Shown piece by piece: positions 51,647 to 61,017 of a DNA stretch of 64,000 nt. Each line of letters begins with the position of its first letter. The stretch's first letter is position 1. Below the pieces are notes generated by a model. It worked only from the letters and a program-made list of their open reading frames with translations, was not told where the DNA came from and searched no databases. This DNA is from Oligoflexus tunisiensis (lineage in GTDB: Bacteria > Bdellovibrionota_B > Oligoflexia > Oligoflexales > Oligoflexaceae). The stretch spans positions 5,745,778 to 5,809,777 of the forward strand of contig NZ_BDFO01000001.1 in NCBI RefSeq assembly GCF_001748245.1. The letters run 5' to 3'. The translations under genes were made by a program, and so were the position numbers.

Positions 51647-52243
51647 ATGAGACAGGGACTATTGAAATGGATTTTGAGTTTGGTCGCCGGCCTGAGTTTT
51701 TCCCAGTATGCCGCCGCATCTGCCACCTGCACCTGGCGTCAGTCCAAGGTTTTCAGCGGGGAATGGCTGGAATGCACGGACTGTGTCTGGCGCTTTTGTC
51801 AATGTCAGGACAATGGCAGCTGGGGAAATTGTACAAATGATCCGCCCCCGCAGGCCTGTGACTGGAACAACCCGGACTGGTCCAATCCTGCCTGCAGCGA
51901 AGGCGGATTCAAACCTTGCGATTGGAATCAACCTGATTGGAACAATCCTGCCTGCAATGCCGCACATCCCGGCGGCGTTCCGAATCAAAACTGCGCAAGC
52001 TGCCATCCCAATGGCATTCCGCCTCGCCGCACGGATCCGGGTGATTCCTATGACGCTCTGCTGTCCCTCGGCAAGGACATCTATGAACGTTCCTGTCAGG
52101 GTTGTCATAAGCCGATGCCCAATTCCACCAAACGCGGGCGCACAGCCGCGCAGATCGAAGCGGCGAAACCCCTTCACACACGGGAAAATCCAACCTGGGT
52201 GGCCGGTTTTAAATCGAAGGCCCTTGAACTTTATTTGAAATGA
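51647..52243 (+). CDS. Exported CDW-module protein fused to a cytochrome c-like tail
   Basis: A 198-residue exported protein. The signal ends near AAAS, then the shared six-Cys domain (CTWRQSKVFSGEWLEC, VWRFCQCQ, SWGNC), then two CDW modules (CDWNNPDWSNPAC and CDWNQPDWNNPAC). The last 90 residues hold CASCH (after NQN) and, 47 residues on, CQGCH (SCQGCHKPMPNSTKRGRTAAQ) and a final helical region; these CxxCH motifs look like haem-attachment sites. So the shared Cys/Trp module is fused here to a probable cytochrome c. This links the family to electron transfer or redox sensing. RBS: AACGGAG seven bases before ATG. Confidence 0.78.
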   Translation: MRQGLLKWILSLVAGLSFSQYAAASATCTWRQSKVFSGEWLECTDCVWRFCQCQDNGSWGNCTNDPPPQACDWNNPDWSNPACSEGGFKPCDWNQPDWNNPACNAAHPGGVPNQNCASCHPNGIPPRRTDPGDSYDALLSLGKDIYERSCQGCHKPMPNSTKRGRTAAQIEAAKPLHTRENPTWVAGFKSKALELYLK

Positions 52244-52281
52244 TACCTGGGAAACAGGGCGACAGGCGGCTCCGGGCCGAC

Positions 52282-52319
52282 TTCAGGAAACGGGCGAGTA
52301 TTTAGCCCGTTTTCCTGAA
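52282..52319 (+). terminator. Hairpin after the cytochrome-tailed gene
   Basis: TTCAGGAAA-CGGGC pairs with GCCCG-TTTTCCTGAA around a nine-base loop, with one bulge. It lies 39 bases after the stop. No U-run follows. Confidence 0.55.
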
Positions 52320-52450
52320 CTGAAACAAGTTCCAATTCTTCAAGATTTTGAATTCCAAAAAACCTTTTCCGTGAGCGGACATCCCGGTTAGTACTTCAAT
52401 CAATCGATGCTTTGTATTTTTCAAGTTACTCTCTCGGAAAGGAACACACC

Positions 52451-54946
52451 GTGAAGTTACACCTGTCATGCGGGTTATTCAGCATGTTGCTGCTCGTCAG
52501 TGGCTGCTCCAAGGACAAAGACAGAAGTGTGAAGGCTGATCCGGCCATTCAAAATTCAGTGAACATTATCGATCCCAAAACAGCGCCCACCGCCAGTCAA
52601 TTGGGACTGACCGATCGGAAGCTTATCAGCATTAAAAAATCAGCACTGGACAAGGAATTTCTGCTGCAGGCTTCCATGATGCGACAGGTGCCCATGCCAA
52701 CCGCCAATGGTTTGAAAAGCCGGATCGTCGCCTTCAAACGCACAGATGATGCCCTTTTCATGATGGAAGCCACCCAGGGTCATGTCATCACCCAGGATCT
52801 TCCCTCGCAACTGATTCTCGCGCGCCTGCCGATCCTCAGCGAAACGGGCACGGACGTCATCATAGATTTCAGCGAGGGCATGGCCTCCACCTTCGTCTCG
52901 GGCGACTGGTATGGTTCGGATGATGGGGCGAGCTACATCAAAACCTTCCGCAGTGTGGAAGTGAAAACCAGTTTTATCGAGGACGCGACCTTTCACGACA
53001 ACACGCTCACCATTCGGCAAATCGCCCAGGTCGCTGGAACGCAAGGTCTTGATACCATTGAAGTAAAGTATTATCTGGAGCCGTACAATCCCAGTCCGAC
53101 CTTTGTGAAAACGCCAGGACAGCCCCTCGACATGTTCGGATTTTTCCAGGTGGCTCCTCTCTATCAATCCGACAAAGGCAACGGCCAGCTCACGACCTAT
53201 GCCAGCAAGTGGGATACGACGAAGCCCATCGTTTACGCGATTTCGGCCAATACTCCGGCTGAATACGTCGAGGCTGTGCGGGATGGCATTCTCTATTGGA
53301 ACCGTGCCCTGCCGAACGCCCCGCTCCAGGCTGTGGTGGCTCCCGCCGGCGTCAGCGCTCCGGATTATCATTACAACATCGTGCAGTGGGTCCCCTGGGA
53401 TACGGCTGGTTACGCCTATGCGGATGCACAGATGGATCCCCGCACGGGTGAGATTCGCCATGCCCAGGTTTTCATGACCAGTACCTTTGCCGTTTCCGGG
53501 GCCTCGCGTGCGAAGACCCTTTTGAAAAATTATCCGGCCAAGCAAAACATTCTGGAAACCGCCCTGTCCATGGCCGGCATGATCCAAAAACCGCTTTGCA
53601 ATTTTGAGCTGCAGGACAATTTCCTGAGCGCCCTCGAAAATCTACTGGCCGCGGATGCTCCTGATGAGGATTTTCTGCGAATCTCCCAGGATTACGTGCG
53701 TGAAGTCGTGGCTCATGAAATCGGTCACACTCTGGGGCTTCGGCACAACTTCGCCGGTTCACTGAGCGCCAGCTATGAGCTGAAGGATCGCGCGGCCTTG
53801 ATCGCCGATTATGTGGTTCATCAAAAAATTCCTCAGGATCTGCAGCCGGCGTCCTCGGTCATGGAATACCAGGTCTTCGAGGAAGCGGCCATGACCGGAC
53901 ATATCATGCACAAAACCCAGCGCATGCTGGACTATGATCGCAAGGTGATGGAGGCCCTCTACCTCGGCACACAGTTTGAACCGGCGGATGTTCCCCTCTT
54001 CTGCTCGGATTCGCAGACGGATCTTCTCGACTGCCAGACCTTCGATCTGGGACGCAACCCGATCGAAGCGGTGGCCTTCAGCGTGAGTCAACAGCAGAAC
54101 GCACTCGTCCAGAATCTCTTCAACAGCATTCTGCGGGCCAAGCGTGAGGGTCAGGATCCCGCGCTGTTCGTGGACTCCTGGGCCAACCGTCTTCTCAGCA
54201 GTCGCTTTGAACTTCTGGCTCTGACCGGCAGTGAAACGCCGCTCCTTCAGGTGCGACGCAAGTACCAAAACCCCGATGACTATACCTATGAAAAAATTCT
54301 GGCTGAGGAACTGGGGCTGATGCAGAATGCCCTGCAAATCCAGGGCGGCTGGAATAAACTTCTGGCTCTGCCCACGGAAAAGGAGCTCAAGGAAATTCCC
54401 TTCGCTCTGCGTAAACTGATGCGCGACTACGAAGAAATGCAGGAGGATCAAAAGCTCACCTTCAGTCTGGAGGAGCAGCAGCGTTATGAAAATCTGATGC
54501 ATGACTTCGTCGGCCGCCTGCAAAGGGAACTCCCGAAGGCGCAGTGGGAGAAGCTGGCGAAGGCCAGTGAACCCTTGGTCAACAATGTGTTCACGGATGG
54601 TCTGCTCACCTGGGTGGCGGAGGAGGCTCGGACGCTGCTTCTCAAGACCGAGGGCATGATCCACGCGAAACGGGTGAATGCCGATGGCACCACCACCGAT
54701 CTTTTGCTGCCGGACTTTGCCGCGGACAATGCCCTGCGCCTGCAGGTGGCCACCACGCTGGCCCGACTTCCAGCGGATGCCTCGTGGAAGGTGGCGGCCT
54801 TGAAGGAAAGCCTGCGGGATGAACTGCGGGAGATTCTGGATACTTACCTGCCCGAGAGCGGTACCATCAAACACAAGGAACTCGATGCGGCAGCTCAGGA
54901 GTGGCGCGCCACGGAGCAGAGCGTGATTCGAGCCCTTTCCCTTTAA
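52451..54946 (+). CDS. Matrixin-like zinc metalloprotease lipoprotein (DUF5117/DUF4953-type)
   Basis: An 831-residue lipoprotein. GTG 52451 (AAAGGAAC six bases upstream) gives a signal ending LLLVSGCSKD. Residues about 80-250 are a beta domain. The zinc site is VVAHEIGHTLGLRHNFAGS near residue 420 (HExxHxxGxxH). The following LKDRAALI...SSVMEYQVFEE carries the Met-turn region. The helical C-terminal 300 residues are typical of the large 'zinc-dependent metalloprotease' family with DUF5117 and DUF4953 parts. It would degrade extracellular protein. Monocistronic, between the Cys-rich cluster and the sensor kinase; a GC-rich hairpin (54953-54974) follows. Confidence 0.82.
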   Translation: MKLHLSCGLFSMLLLVSGCSKDKDRSVKADPAIQNSVNIIDPKTAPTASQLGLTDRKLISIKKSALDKEFLLQASMMRQVPMPTANGLKSRIVAFKRTDDALFMMEATQGHVITQDLPSQLILARLPILSETGTDVIIDFSEGMASTFVSGDWYGSDDGASYIKTFRSVEVKTSFIEDATFHDNTLTIRQIAQVAGTQGLDTIEVKYYLEPYNPSPTFVKTPGQPLDMFGFFQVAPLYQSDKGNGQLTTYASKWDTTKPIVYAISANTPAEYVEAVRDGILYWNRALPNAPLQAVVAPAGVSAPDYHYNIVQWVPWDTAGYAYADAQMDPRTGEIRHAQVFMTSTFAVSGASRAKTLLKNYPAKQNILETALSMAGMIQKPLCNFELQDNFLSALENLLAADAPDEDFLRISQDYVREVVAHEIGHTLGLRHNFAGSLSASYELKDRAALIADYVVHQKIPQDLQPASSVMEYQVFEEAAMTGHIMHKTQRMLDYDRKVMEALYLGTQFEPADVPLFCSDSQTDLLDCQTFDLGRNPIEAVAFSVSQQQNALVQNLFNSILRAKREGQDPALFVDSWANRLLSSRFELLALTGSETPLLQVRRKYQNPDDYTYEKILAEELGLMQNALQIQGGWNKLLALPTEKELKEIPFALRKLMRDYEEMQEDQKLTFSLEEQQRYENLMHDFVGRLQRELPKAQWEKLAKASEPLVNNVFTDGLLTWVAEEARTLLLKTEGMIHAKRVNADGTTTDLLLPDFAADNALRLQVATTLARLPADASWKVAALKESLRDELREILDTYLPESGTIKHKELDAAAQEWRATEQSVIRALSL

Positions 54947-55040
54947 AATCAGCAGCCAGCCCGCCCCGGGCTGGCCTTCCAATTCCTCAATATTTGTAAA
55001 ATTTCGCCGAAAAGTCGCCTCAGGAACATCTGTCTCATGG

Positions 55041-57833
55041 ATGCTGAACGTGGCTTTACGGTACAGTCAGCAAATTTTCTTACTTTGGCTTGGCATCATA
55101 ACCTTCTGCATGCCGCGGGCCGGGGCCGCTGTTCCCTATACGATCACGGAAAAGGAAAATGGCCGTATGCTCGGCCTTCACCTGGAGATTTTGGAGGATC
55201 CCAGTGGGAGGCTTCAGCTCAGCGATATCCTGCTCATGGATGCAGCGTTTCAGCCGTCCCGGGATCCGGTTCCAAACTGGGGATTGCACCGGGCCGTTCA
55301 ATGGGTGAAGTTCTCTGTTCACAACCCCTTCGATCATCCTGTCCCGATTCTCCTCGAAAACACCTTCACGTTCGTGGATCAATTCCAGATCTACCATCGC
55401 AATGCGTCCCATGGCTGGGACATGAAACAGGCGGGCGATCAACTGCCCTTCTCCACGCGTGATGTTCAAAGCCGGCAGCCGGTCTTCCGTTTCACGCTGG
55501 AGCCCGGCACGCACATTTTCTATGCGAGGTCCTTCGCCGACGGTTCCCATCAGCTGCCGTTGCAACTCTGGACGCACGATGAATTCTTCAGCCACAATGC
55601 ACTGGAATACAGTTACATCGGGATTCTGATCGGCTTTCATGTCGTCATCTGTCTCTACAACCTCTTTCTCTTCTTTTCCCTGCGGGACAAAACCTTTCTC
55701 TACTATGTAATCTATGTGGCCTCCAACGTCATCTACCAGTCCACAGGACTCGGTGTGATGCAGCACGCTCTCAGCAACCTGGGCCTCGCGCAGCATGTTC
55801 CGAATCCGTTCATGGTCATCTCGGTCGATTGGATCGCCATGACCGGTCTTCTCTTCAGCTACTATTTCCTGAATATCGAGGAAAGGCTCCCTGGATTCCG
55901 CCGGATCTATCTCGCCATCTGCGGGCTTGATGTGCTGAACATGCTCATCACGACTTTTGTTTCCGTCTGGCTGGGCACAGCGATCTGTCTTTTGACCGCT
56001 TCCCTGGCGACCTCCACGCTGATGACCTCCGGCCTTTTGGTTGCCCGCCAGCGCTATCTGCCGGGTTATTTTTACCTCGCTGGGTGGGGCTGCTACCTGC
56101 TCGGCGTCACCGGTACCGTCATGAACCTCGTCGGCCTTGCCTCCACGTCCGAGTTTACCCGCTGGGGTCAGTTCACAGGCGGCGCGGTGGAGATCGCCAT
56201 TCTTTCACTGGCTCTGGGCGCGCGGATCAATGCCAAACGGCGTCAGGCCATGCAGATGATCAAACAACTGAATCATGAGCTGGAGGACAAGGTCGCCGAA
56301 CGCACGGCCGAGATTCATTCGCTCCTTCTCCATATTCCGCAAGGCATCCTCTCGATCGGACGGGAGGGGAGGATCAGCCCCAATTTTTCAGCCCAGCTGC
56401 CTGCCATCCTCGGGCATGAGTCCATTGCGAACCAAAGCTTCCGGACCATCATCCTGGAACGCTCGACCCTGAGCGCCGATGCCCGGGATCAGGCCTGGCA
56501 GACCATCCTGGCTTCCGTCGGGGAACACAGCCTGAACTTTGACCTGAACATCGACAAGCTTCCGGCGCAGCTGACCTATACGCTCGACGGCATGGACAAG
56601 GAACTGCGGCTGACCTGGAACCGGGAATTGAATGCCAACGATGAGATCAAACATATTCTCGTCACGCTGCTGGATGTCACCTCGGAGGTGGTCGCCCAGC
56701 ATGAAGTGGAGCGACAGAATCAGGAATTCGAGATCATCAAGCAGCTGGTGGAAATCGGCAGCCGGAAATCGATTCAGTTCTTCAGTTCCGGCGATCAGCT
56801 GATCGAGGAGAACCATCGTCTCGTTCATGCTCCCAGCCTCAATCCGGACGCGATCCGGATCCTGTTTGTCAATACACACACCCTGAAAGGGGCCGCGCGC
56901 GTTCTTCAGCTGCAGGAACTGGCCAATGCCCTGCACCTCGTGGAAACCTACTACTCCCAGGTGCTCAAGGATCAGCAGCCCATCGATCAGGCGCGCGCCT
57001 TGCAGGAGTTTGCCCACGTCCAGGCTGTTTATCAGCGCTATTTCAGGGCTCACCGGGACATCCTGGGTCGCCGGGATGATCTCAAGAAAGTGGTCGTGGA
57101 TCGGGAGATTCTGCAGGAAAACATCAAACTCCTGGGTCACCTCGAGGGTATCGAGGCCTTGCCCCATGAACTGCATGGTCTCATCCACACGCGACGGAGC
57201 GAGCTGACTCACCTTATCTTCAGGTCCATTCCCAGCATTTTGGACGACATCATGCAGCAGGCGGGAAAAATCGCCAAGGATCTGGGACGCGAGCCGCCCA
57301 TTATTCACATGGAGGCCGATGATATCCTGGTCAGCTACAGTCAGGAACTGGCTTTGAAAAATGCCTTCATTCATCTCCTGCGCAATGCCCTGGATCATGG
57401 CATTGAGCCGGCACCTCTGCGCCTGGCAAAGGGCAAGCCTGCCCAGGGGACGTTAAAGGTTGCGGCCCGGGAAGCGGAGGGCACCATTTATATTCGGTTT
57501 GAGGATGACGGCCGTGGGCTCGCTCTGGAACGCATTCGCAGACTGTCCCAGGCCGGGCCCGACGCATCGCCCGAGGCCATCGCCGCCTCGATTTTTGAAA
57601 CCGGATTCTCAACGACGGAAAGCGTGACCATGATGTCCGGTCGCGGGATTGGATTGGGAGCCGTTCAGCAATTCATGGCCGCAGAGCAGGGAACCGTGCG
57701 CATTGAACTCGGCCCTCCGCTCGATGAGAAGGGTGAATTCCGGGCGTTTTCCATTCATATCACGCTGCCTGCCCGCCATGCGATGCGATGCCGCTCCGGC
57801 AGCAACTGTTCATCGCCAGCTGATCCAGCATAA
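55041..57833 (+). CDS. 7TMR-DISM sensor with HPt and CheA-like ATPase domains
   Basis: A 930-residue membrane kinase. A signal peptide is followed by a periplasmic 7TMR-DISM extracellular domain (about 35-180) and seven membrane helices (190-400). Then come a coiled coil, a PAS-like segment (430-550), and an HPt-like domain with NTHTLKGAARVLQ near 613, whose His fits the phospho-acceptor. A CheA-type HATPase completes it: LRNALDHGIEPAPLRLAKGK near 787, FEDDGRGL, GRGIGLGAVQQF. There is no receiver and no CheA P5 coupling domain, so phosphotransfer must go to an external regulator. Such sensors respond to carbohydrate-like ligands in some cases. The start is uncertain because the ribosome site is weak. 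Confidence 0.82.
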   Translation: MLNVALRYSQQIFLLWLGIITFCMPRAGAAVPYTITEKENGRMLGLHLEILEDPSGRLQLSDILLMDAAFQPSRDPVPNWGLHRAVQWVKFSVHNPFDHPVPILLENTFTFVDQFQIYHRNASHGWDMKQAGDQLPFSTRDVQSRQPVFRFTLEPGTHIFYARSFADGSHQLPLQLWTHDEFFSHNALEYSYIGILIGFHVVICLYNLFLFFSLRDKTFLYYVIYVASNVIYQSTGLGVMQHALSNLGLAQHVPNPFMVISVDWIAMTGLLFSYYFLNIEERLPGFRRIYLAICGLDVLNMLITTFVSVWLGTAICLLTASLATSTLMTSGLLVARQRYLPGYFYLAGWGCYLLGVTGTVMNLVGLASTSEFTRWGQFTGGAVEIAILSLALGARINAKRRQAMQMIKQLNHELEDKVAERTAEIHSLLLHIPQGILSIGREGRISPNFSAQLPAILGHESIANQSFRTIILERSTLSADARDQAWQTILASVGEHSLNFDLNIDKLPAQLTYTLDGMDKELRLTWNRELNANDEIKHILVTLLDVTSEVVAQHEVERQNQEFEIIKQLVEIGSRKSIQFFSSGDQLIEENHRLVHAPSLNPDAIRILFVNTHTLKGAARVLQLQELANALHLVETYYSQVLKDQQPIDQARALQEFAHVQAVYQRYFRAHRDILGRRDDLKKVVVDREILQENIKLLGHLEGIEALPHELHGLIHTRRSELTHLIFRSIPSILDDIMQQAGKIAKDLGREPPIIHMEADDILVSYSQELALKNAFIHLLRNALDHGIEPAPLRLAKGKPAQGTLKVAAREAEGTIYIRFEDDGRGLALERIRRLSQAGPDASPEAIAASIFETGFSTTESVTMMSGRGIGLGAVQQFMAAEQGTVRIELGPPLDEKGEFRAFSIHITLPARHAMRCRSGSNCSSPADPA

Positions 57834-57837
57834 AAAA

Positions 57838-57864
57838 AAGGCGCAAACCTGAGGTCTGCGCCTT
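57838..57864. terminator. Bidirectional terminator between the sensor kinase and TonB receptor genes
   Basis: AAGGCGCA-aacc-TGA-ggtc-TGCGCCTT folds into about 12 bp with a mismatch. It is followed by CTTTCGTTTT on plus and by an eight-T run on minus. It lies just after the plus-strand stop and before the minus-strand stop. Confidence 0.85.
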
Positions 57865-57884
57865 CTTTCGTTTTAAACGAGAAC

Positions 57885-60533
57885 TTAGATCTGAATGCCC
57901 CAACGAGCATAGTAGAAGCGACCAATCAGGTTATGCGTACGCGCATCAATGTTGTCATTGAAAGCAGCATCCGTGACAGGTGGCTCTTTGTCGGTTACGT
58001 TGTTGATACCAAGTGTCAGCCTTCCGTAGTTCAGGAACTCATACCCGGCCCGCAGGTCGTAAGTGGTCCAGGCGGGAAGACTCGAATACTCGAAATCGCT
58101 GCCGACATCCAGTTTGGTCACGTGGTTGGCTGTGGCTCCCACGTTGAAACCGAAGTTCGACCAGGTCACATCGAAGAGACCTTTCCATTTGGGAATGGAA
58201 CCACGACCACCGGCAGCCGTGTCGCTATACTTGCCGACGACGTTTTCGAAAGCCGCAGTTTTATCAGCCTGGTTCATGTACTTGATGTAATGGCTTCCGA
58301 GCAGGTTGAAGGTATACGAACCGGTCGGCGTTCCGCGCAGGGCATAGTCAAACGCAAGGTCAACCCCTTCCACTTTACGGGCTGCCAGGTTCAGGGCAAT
58401 GGCTTCGATGATCTTGATGTTGTTATTGGCATCAAGCGTCACCTTGTCCTGGAAAAGACCATTGTTACGGAACTGATCGACGATGAACTGCGGGTTCGTA
58501 TCGATGGCGTTCTTGGTTTCAATGTTGAAATAATCGATCTTGGCGTTGAAGTTCTCGATCGAGTAGGCCAGGCCGTAGGTGAACGACTTTGACTTCTCAG
58601 GATCAAGGTCAGGGTTTCCGCCCTGCAGCGCCAGGAACTGGTTGATGGTTTCATCCGACTGAACAGTACAATTGCCAGCCACCTGGCAAGGGTCACTCAA
58701 AGACGCAAAGTTTTCCTGCTGTCCTTGGAACAATTCCACCAGGGATGGGGCACGGAAACCGGTCGAGTAACTGCCGCGAAGAGTCAAACCCTGAATGGGA
58801 CGGATTTGCACGCCCGCTTTCGGGTTGGTTGTGGTTCCGAAGTCACTGTAGTCCGAGTGACGAGCCGCGAGGTTGATCTCAGCCAGCTCTGTCAGGGGAA
58901 CCGTCAGCTCAACGTAAGCTTCTTTCACTTCACGGTCACCTTCGGTCGAACGCGCGTTGGTGGCACCAACCGTGTTGTACTTTTCCGAGTTGGGATCCGA
59001 GTTCACCCGATATTCCTCGGTCCGGCCTTCCACACCGACAGCCATCCCAATCGCCCCGAGGCCTGTTTCGGCAACCGTTCCGGCAAAGTTAACTGTGATG
59101 GAATCGAGTTCGGTGGTCGTGAAATTCGTGGCATTGACCCGGAGCCAATCCATCATTTCCGCCGTCAGACTGCCATCGGGTCCCATGATATTCACAGGGA
59201 CGCAGCCCAGGGTGGCGATGGCCGTACAATGCGAGGGATCGCCGATGCCGAGCAGAAGATTGGTCTTGTTGACCAAATTTTTCGTGGTGTCGCGAGTCTT
59301 GGAATCACCGTGGTTATAGGCCACATCCCAGTTCCATTTATCGGTGATTTTACCCTCCAAACCAACAACGGCACGGAAGGTATTCGAATCCGCTTCCGAG
59401 ACCCGAGGCCCGAGCTGCAGGAAGCGTTTTCTCGCGTCACTCACGTCAACGCCGAAGGGGTTGTAGGGGTTATTCGCGGACACCACCATGCTCCCCGTTT
59501 CCGATGACAGGAAGAGAGGAGTGGGCGCTGAATTATAACGGCTGAACGTATTCGTGAAATGAGTTTCCACGAAACCTTTCAAGCCTGGGGTGAGCTCATA
59601 GTCACCGCCAAGGTAAATGCTCTTGCGCTTCTGAGACATGATCGCGTCCGTGATGGACGAGAAGTTATAAAGATCATCAGCGGTAAAGGGGCGGAAATCA
59701 TCCGTAGTGGGCGTGGCGCCGGCCCAGGTATCCTTCGAAATCAGGTTGTCGTCACCGACGATGACGTGCCCGGCTGGAGTCGCCGAACTGGGACCAAGGG
59801 CTTGCTTCGAGACATCGCGATCACGCGATTTCACCGAACCCTGGCTATAGACGTTGACGCCCAGGAGCAAGCCGCCCCTGTCATTGGTGGCGCCGTAGGT
59901 CAAGTCGAGCGAGGTGGTTTCCAGGTCACCGCGCGACGATTGGCCCGCATAGACGTTAAAGTCCACGCCATCCCAGTCCTTGCGCGTAATAATGTTGATG
60001 ACACCCGCGATGGCATCCGATCCGTAAATAGCGGAGGCACCTTCCTGCAGGATTTCGATACGCTCGATGGCAGCAACAGGGATGGAGTTCAAGTCAGGGC
60101 TTGAGCCGAAGGCATCCAGAGGGAGACGGCGACCGTTCAGGAGAACCAGAGTCGAAGACGAATCCAGACCGCGGAGAGCGATATTGCCGCTGCCGTTGCC
60201 GCCGCCGTTCGTGGTCGTTGTGGTGACCGAGTTGCCAATCGCGGCGGGCATGGCTTTGACGATATCCGTCACGGTTTGCTTGCCGCTGGCTTCGATCTCA
60301 CTCTTACCCAAAATGGTTATGGGCGCGGCCGTGTTCATATCAACACGTTTGATACGAGTCCCCGTGACCGCCATAACCTCTGTGCTCTTCTCAGGGGTCT
60401 TTGGCTTTTCGTTTCCGGTGGTCGTGCCAGTCGCCTCAGTCGGCTTGGTCTCGGTATCCTGTGCCTGGGCATGCACTGGAACCAGTGATGCCAGAAGCAC
60501 AAAGCTGACTGCGCTAGCGATGGATGTCTTCAT
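57885..60533 (-). CDS. TonB-dependent outer-membrane receptor
   Basis: An 882-residue receptor. Signal to about VHAQA, Thr/Glu-rich linker, then plug domain: MAVTGTRIKRVDMNTAAPIT, a Gly/Asn-rich loop, LRGLDSSSTLVLLNGRRLPL. The barrel ends FYYARWGIQI, a normal closing strand. AGGGAG precedes the ATG. It has the same architecture as the receptor at 44725 (no STN domain) and belongs to the same broad subfamily, but with different loops. Neither is next to exbBD or tonB. Ligand unknown; polymers or peptides are common for this type. Confidence 0.93.
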   Translation of the reverse strand: MKTSIASAVSFVLLASLVPVHAQAQDTETKPTEATGTTTGNEKPKTPEKSTEVMAVTGTRIKRVDMNTAAPITILGKSEIEASGKQTVTDIVKAMPAAIGNSVTTTTTNGGGNGSGNIALRGLDSSSTLVLLNGRRLPLDAFGSSPDLNSIPVAAIERIEILQEGASAIYGSDAIAGVINIITRKDWDGVDFNVYAGQSSRGDLETTSLDLTYGATNDRGGLLLGVNVYSQGSVKSRDRDVSKQALGPSSATPAGHVIVGDDNLISKDTWAGATPTTDDFRPFTADDLYNFSSITDAIMSQKRKSIYLGGDYELTPGLKGFVETHFTNTFSRYNSAPTPLFLSSETGSMVVSANNPYNPFGVDVSDARKRFLQLGPRVSEADSNTFRAVVGLEGKITDKWNWDVAYNHGDSKTRDTTKNLVNKTNLLLGIGDPSHCTAIATLGCVPVNIMGPDGSLTAEMMDWLRVNATNFTTTELDSITVNFAGTVAETGLGAIGMAVGVEGRTEEYRVNSDPNSEKYNTVGATNARSTEGDREVKEAYVELTVPLTELAEINLAARHSDYSDFGTTTNPKAGVQIRPIQGLTLRGSYSTGFRAPSLVELFQGQQENFASLSDPCQVAGNCTVQSDETINQFLALQGGNPDLDPEKSKSFTYGLAYSIENFNAKIDYFNIETKNAIDTNPQFIVDQFRNNGLFQDKVTLDANNNIKIIEAIALNLAARKVEGVDLAFDYALRGTPTGSYTFNLLGSHYIKYMNQADKTAAFENVVGKYSDTAAGGRGSIPKWKGLFDVTWSNFGFNVGATANHVTKLDVGSDFEYSSLPAWTTYDLRAGYEFLNYGRLTLGINNVTDKEPPVTDAAFNDNIDARTHNLIGRFYYARWGIQI

Positions 60534-61017
60534 CGTAACTCCCTAAATTTTGGAAAATCCAGATAACTGTCGCCGGCTATGGAATATACGGATAATTTCT
60601 ATAGGTGAATATCACACAAAATGCATCATTCTCCTGTGCGGCGTGCCGTTCATTACTGAGAGCCGCAGACGCACGTCCCCTGGCACCACCGCCACTTTCG
60701 AAGCCATATAAGCCTTTACCGACAAGACTTTGCAGCTTTCATGTATGAGATAAAGCTCGCGCAAAAGCAATCATCACTTCATTGTCTATTGAAAAAAAAT
60801 ACACTCTATCTTTCCCTGCAGAATGGTCATATCGGCCTGACCGAATTGGGTAAATACTCGGCGTCAATTCACTGGATTTCCCGCCTGGTTTTTTCCGAAT
60901 TCAGCGGATTCCAGCCTTACAAATCCGCATAAAAATATTATGATGCCCGGCACATTTTCCCTGTCGGCCGGCTTTTTCAGGCCACCGGCTATTCAACATC
61001 AAGAGGAGCGATCGTCG
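60534..61017. other. Intergenic region, no gene seen
   Basis: 484 bases between divergent receptor and transporter genes, AT-richer than the surroundings. A 63-codon plus ORF (60741-60932) has no ribosome site or known match. The promoters cannot be placed with confidence. Confidence 0.45.
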
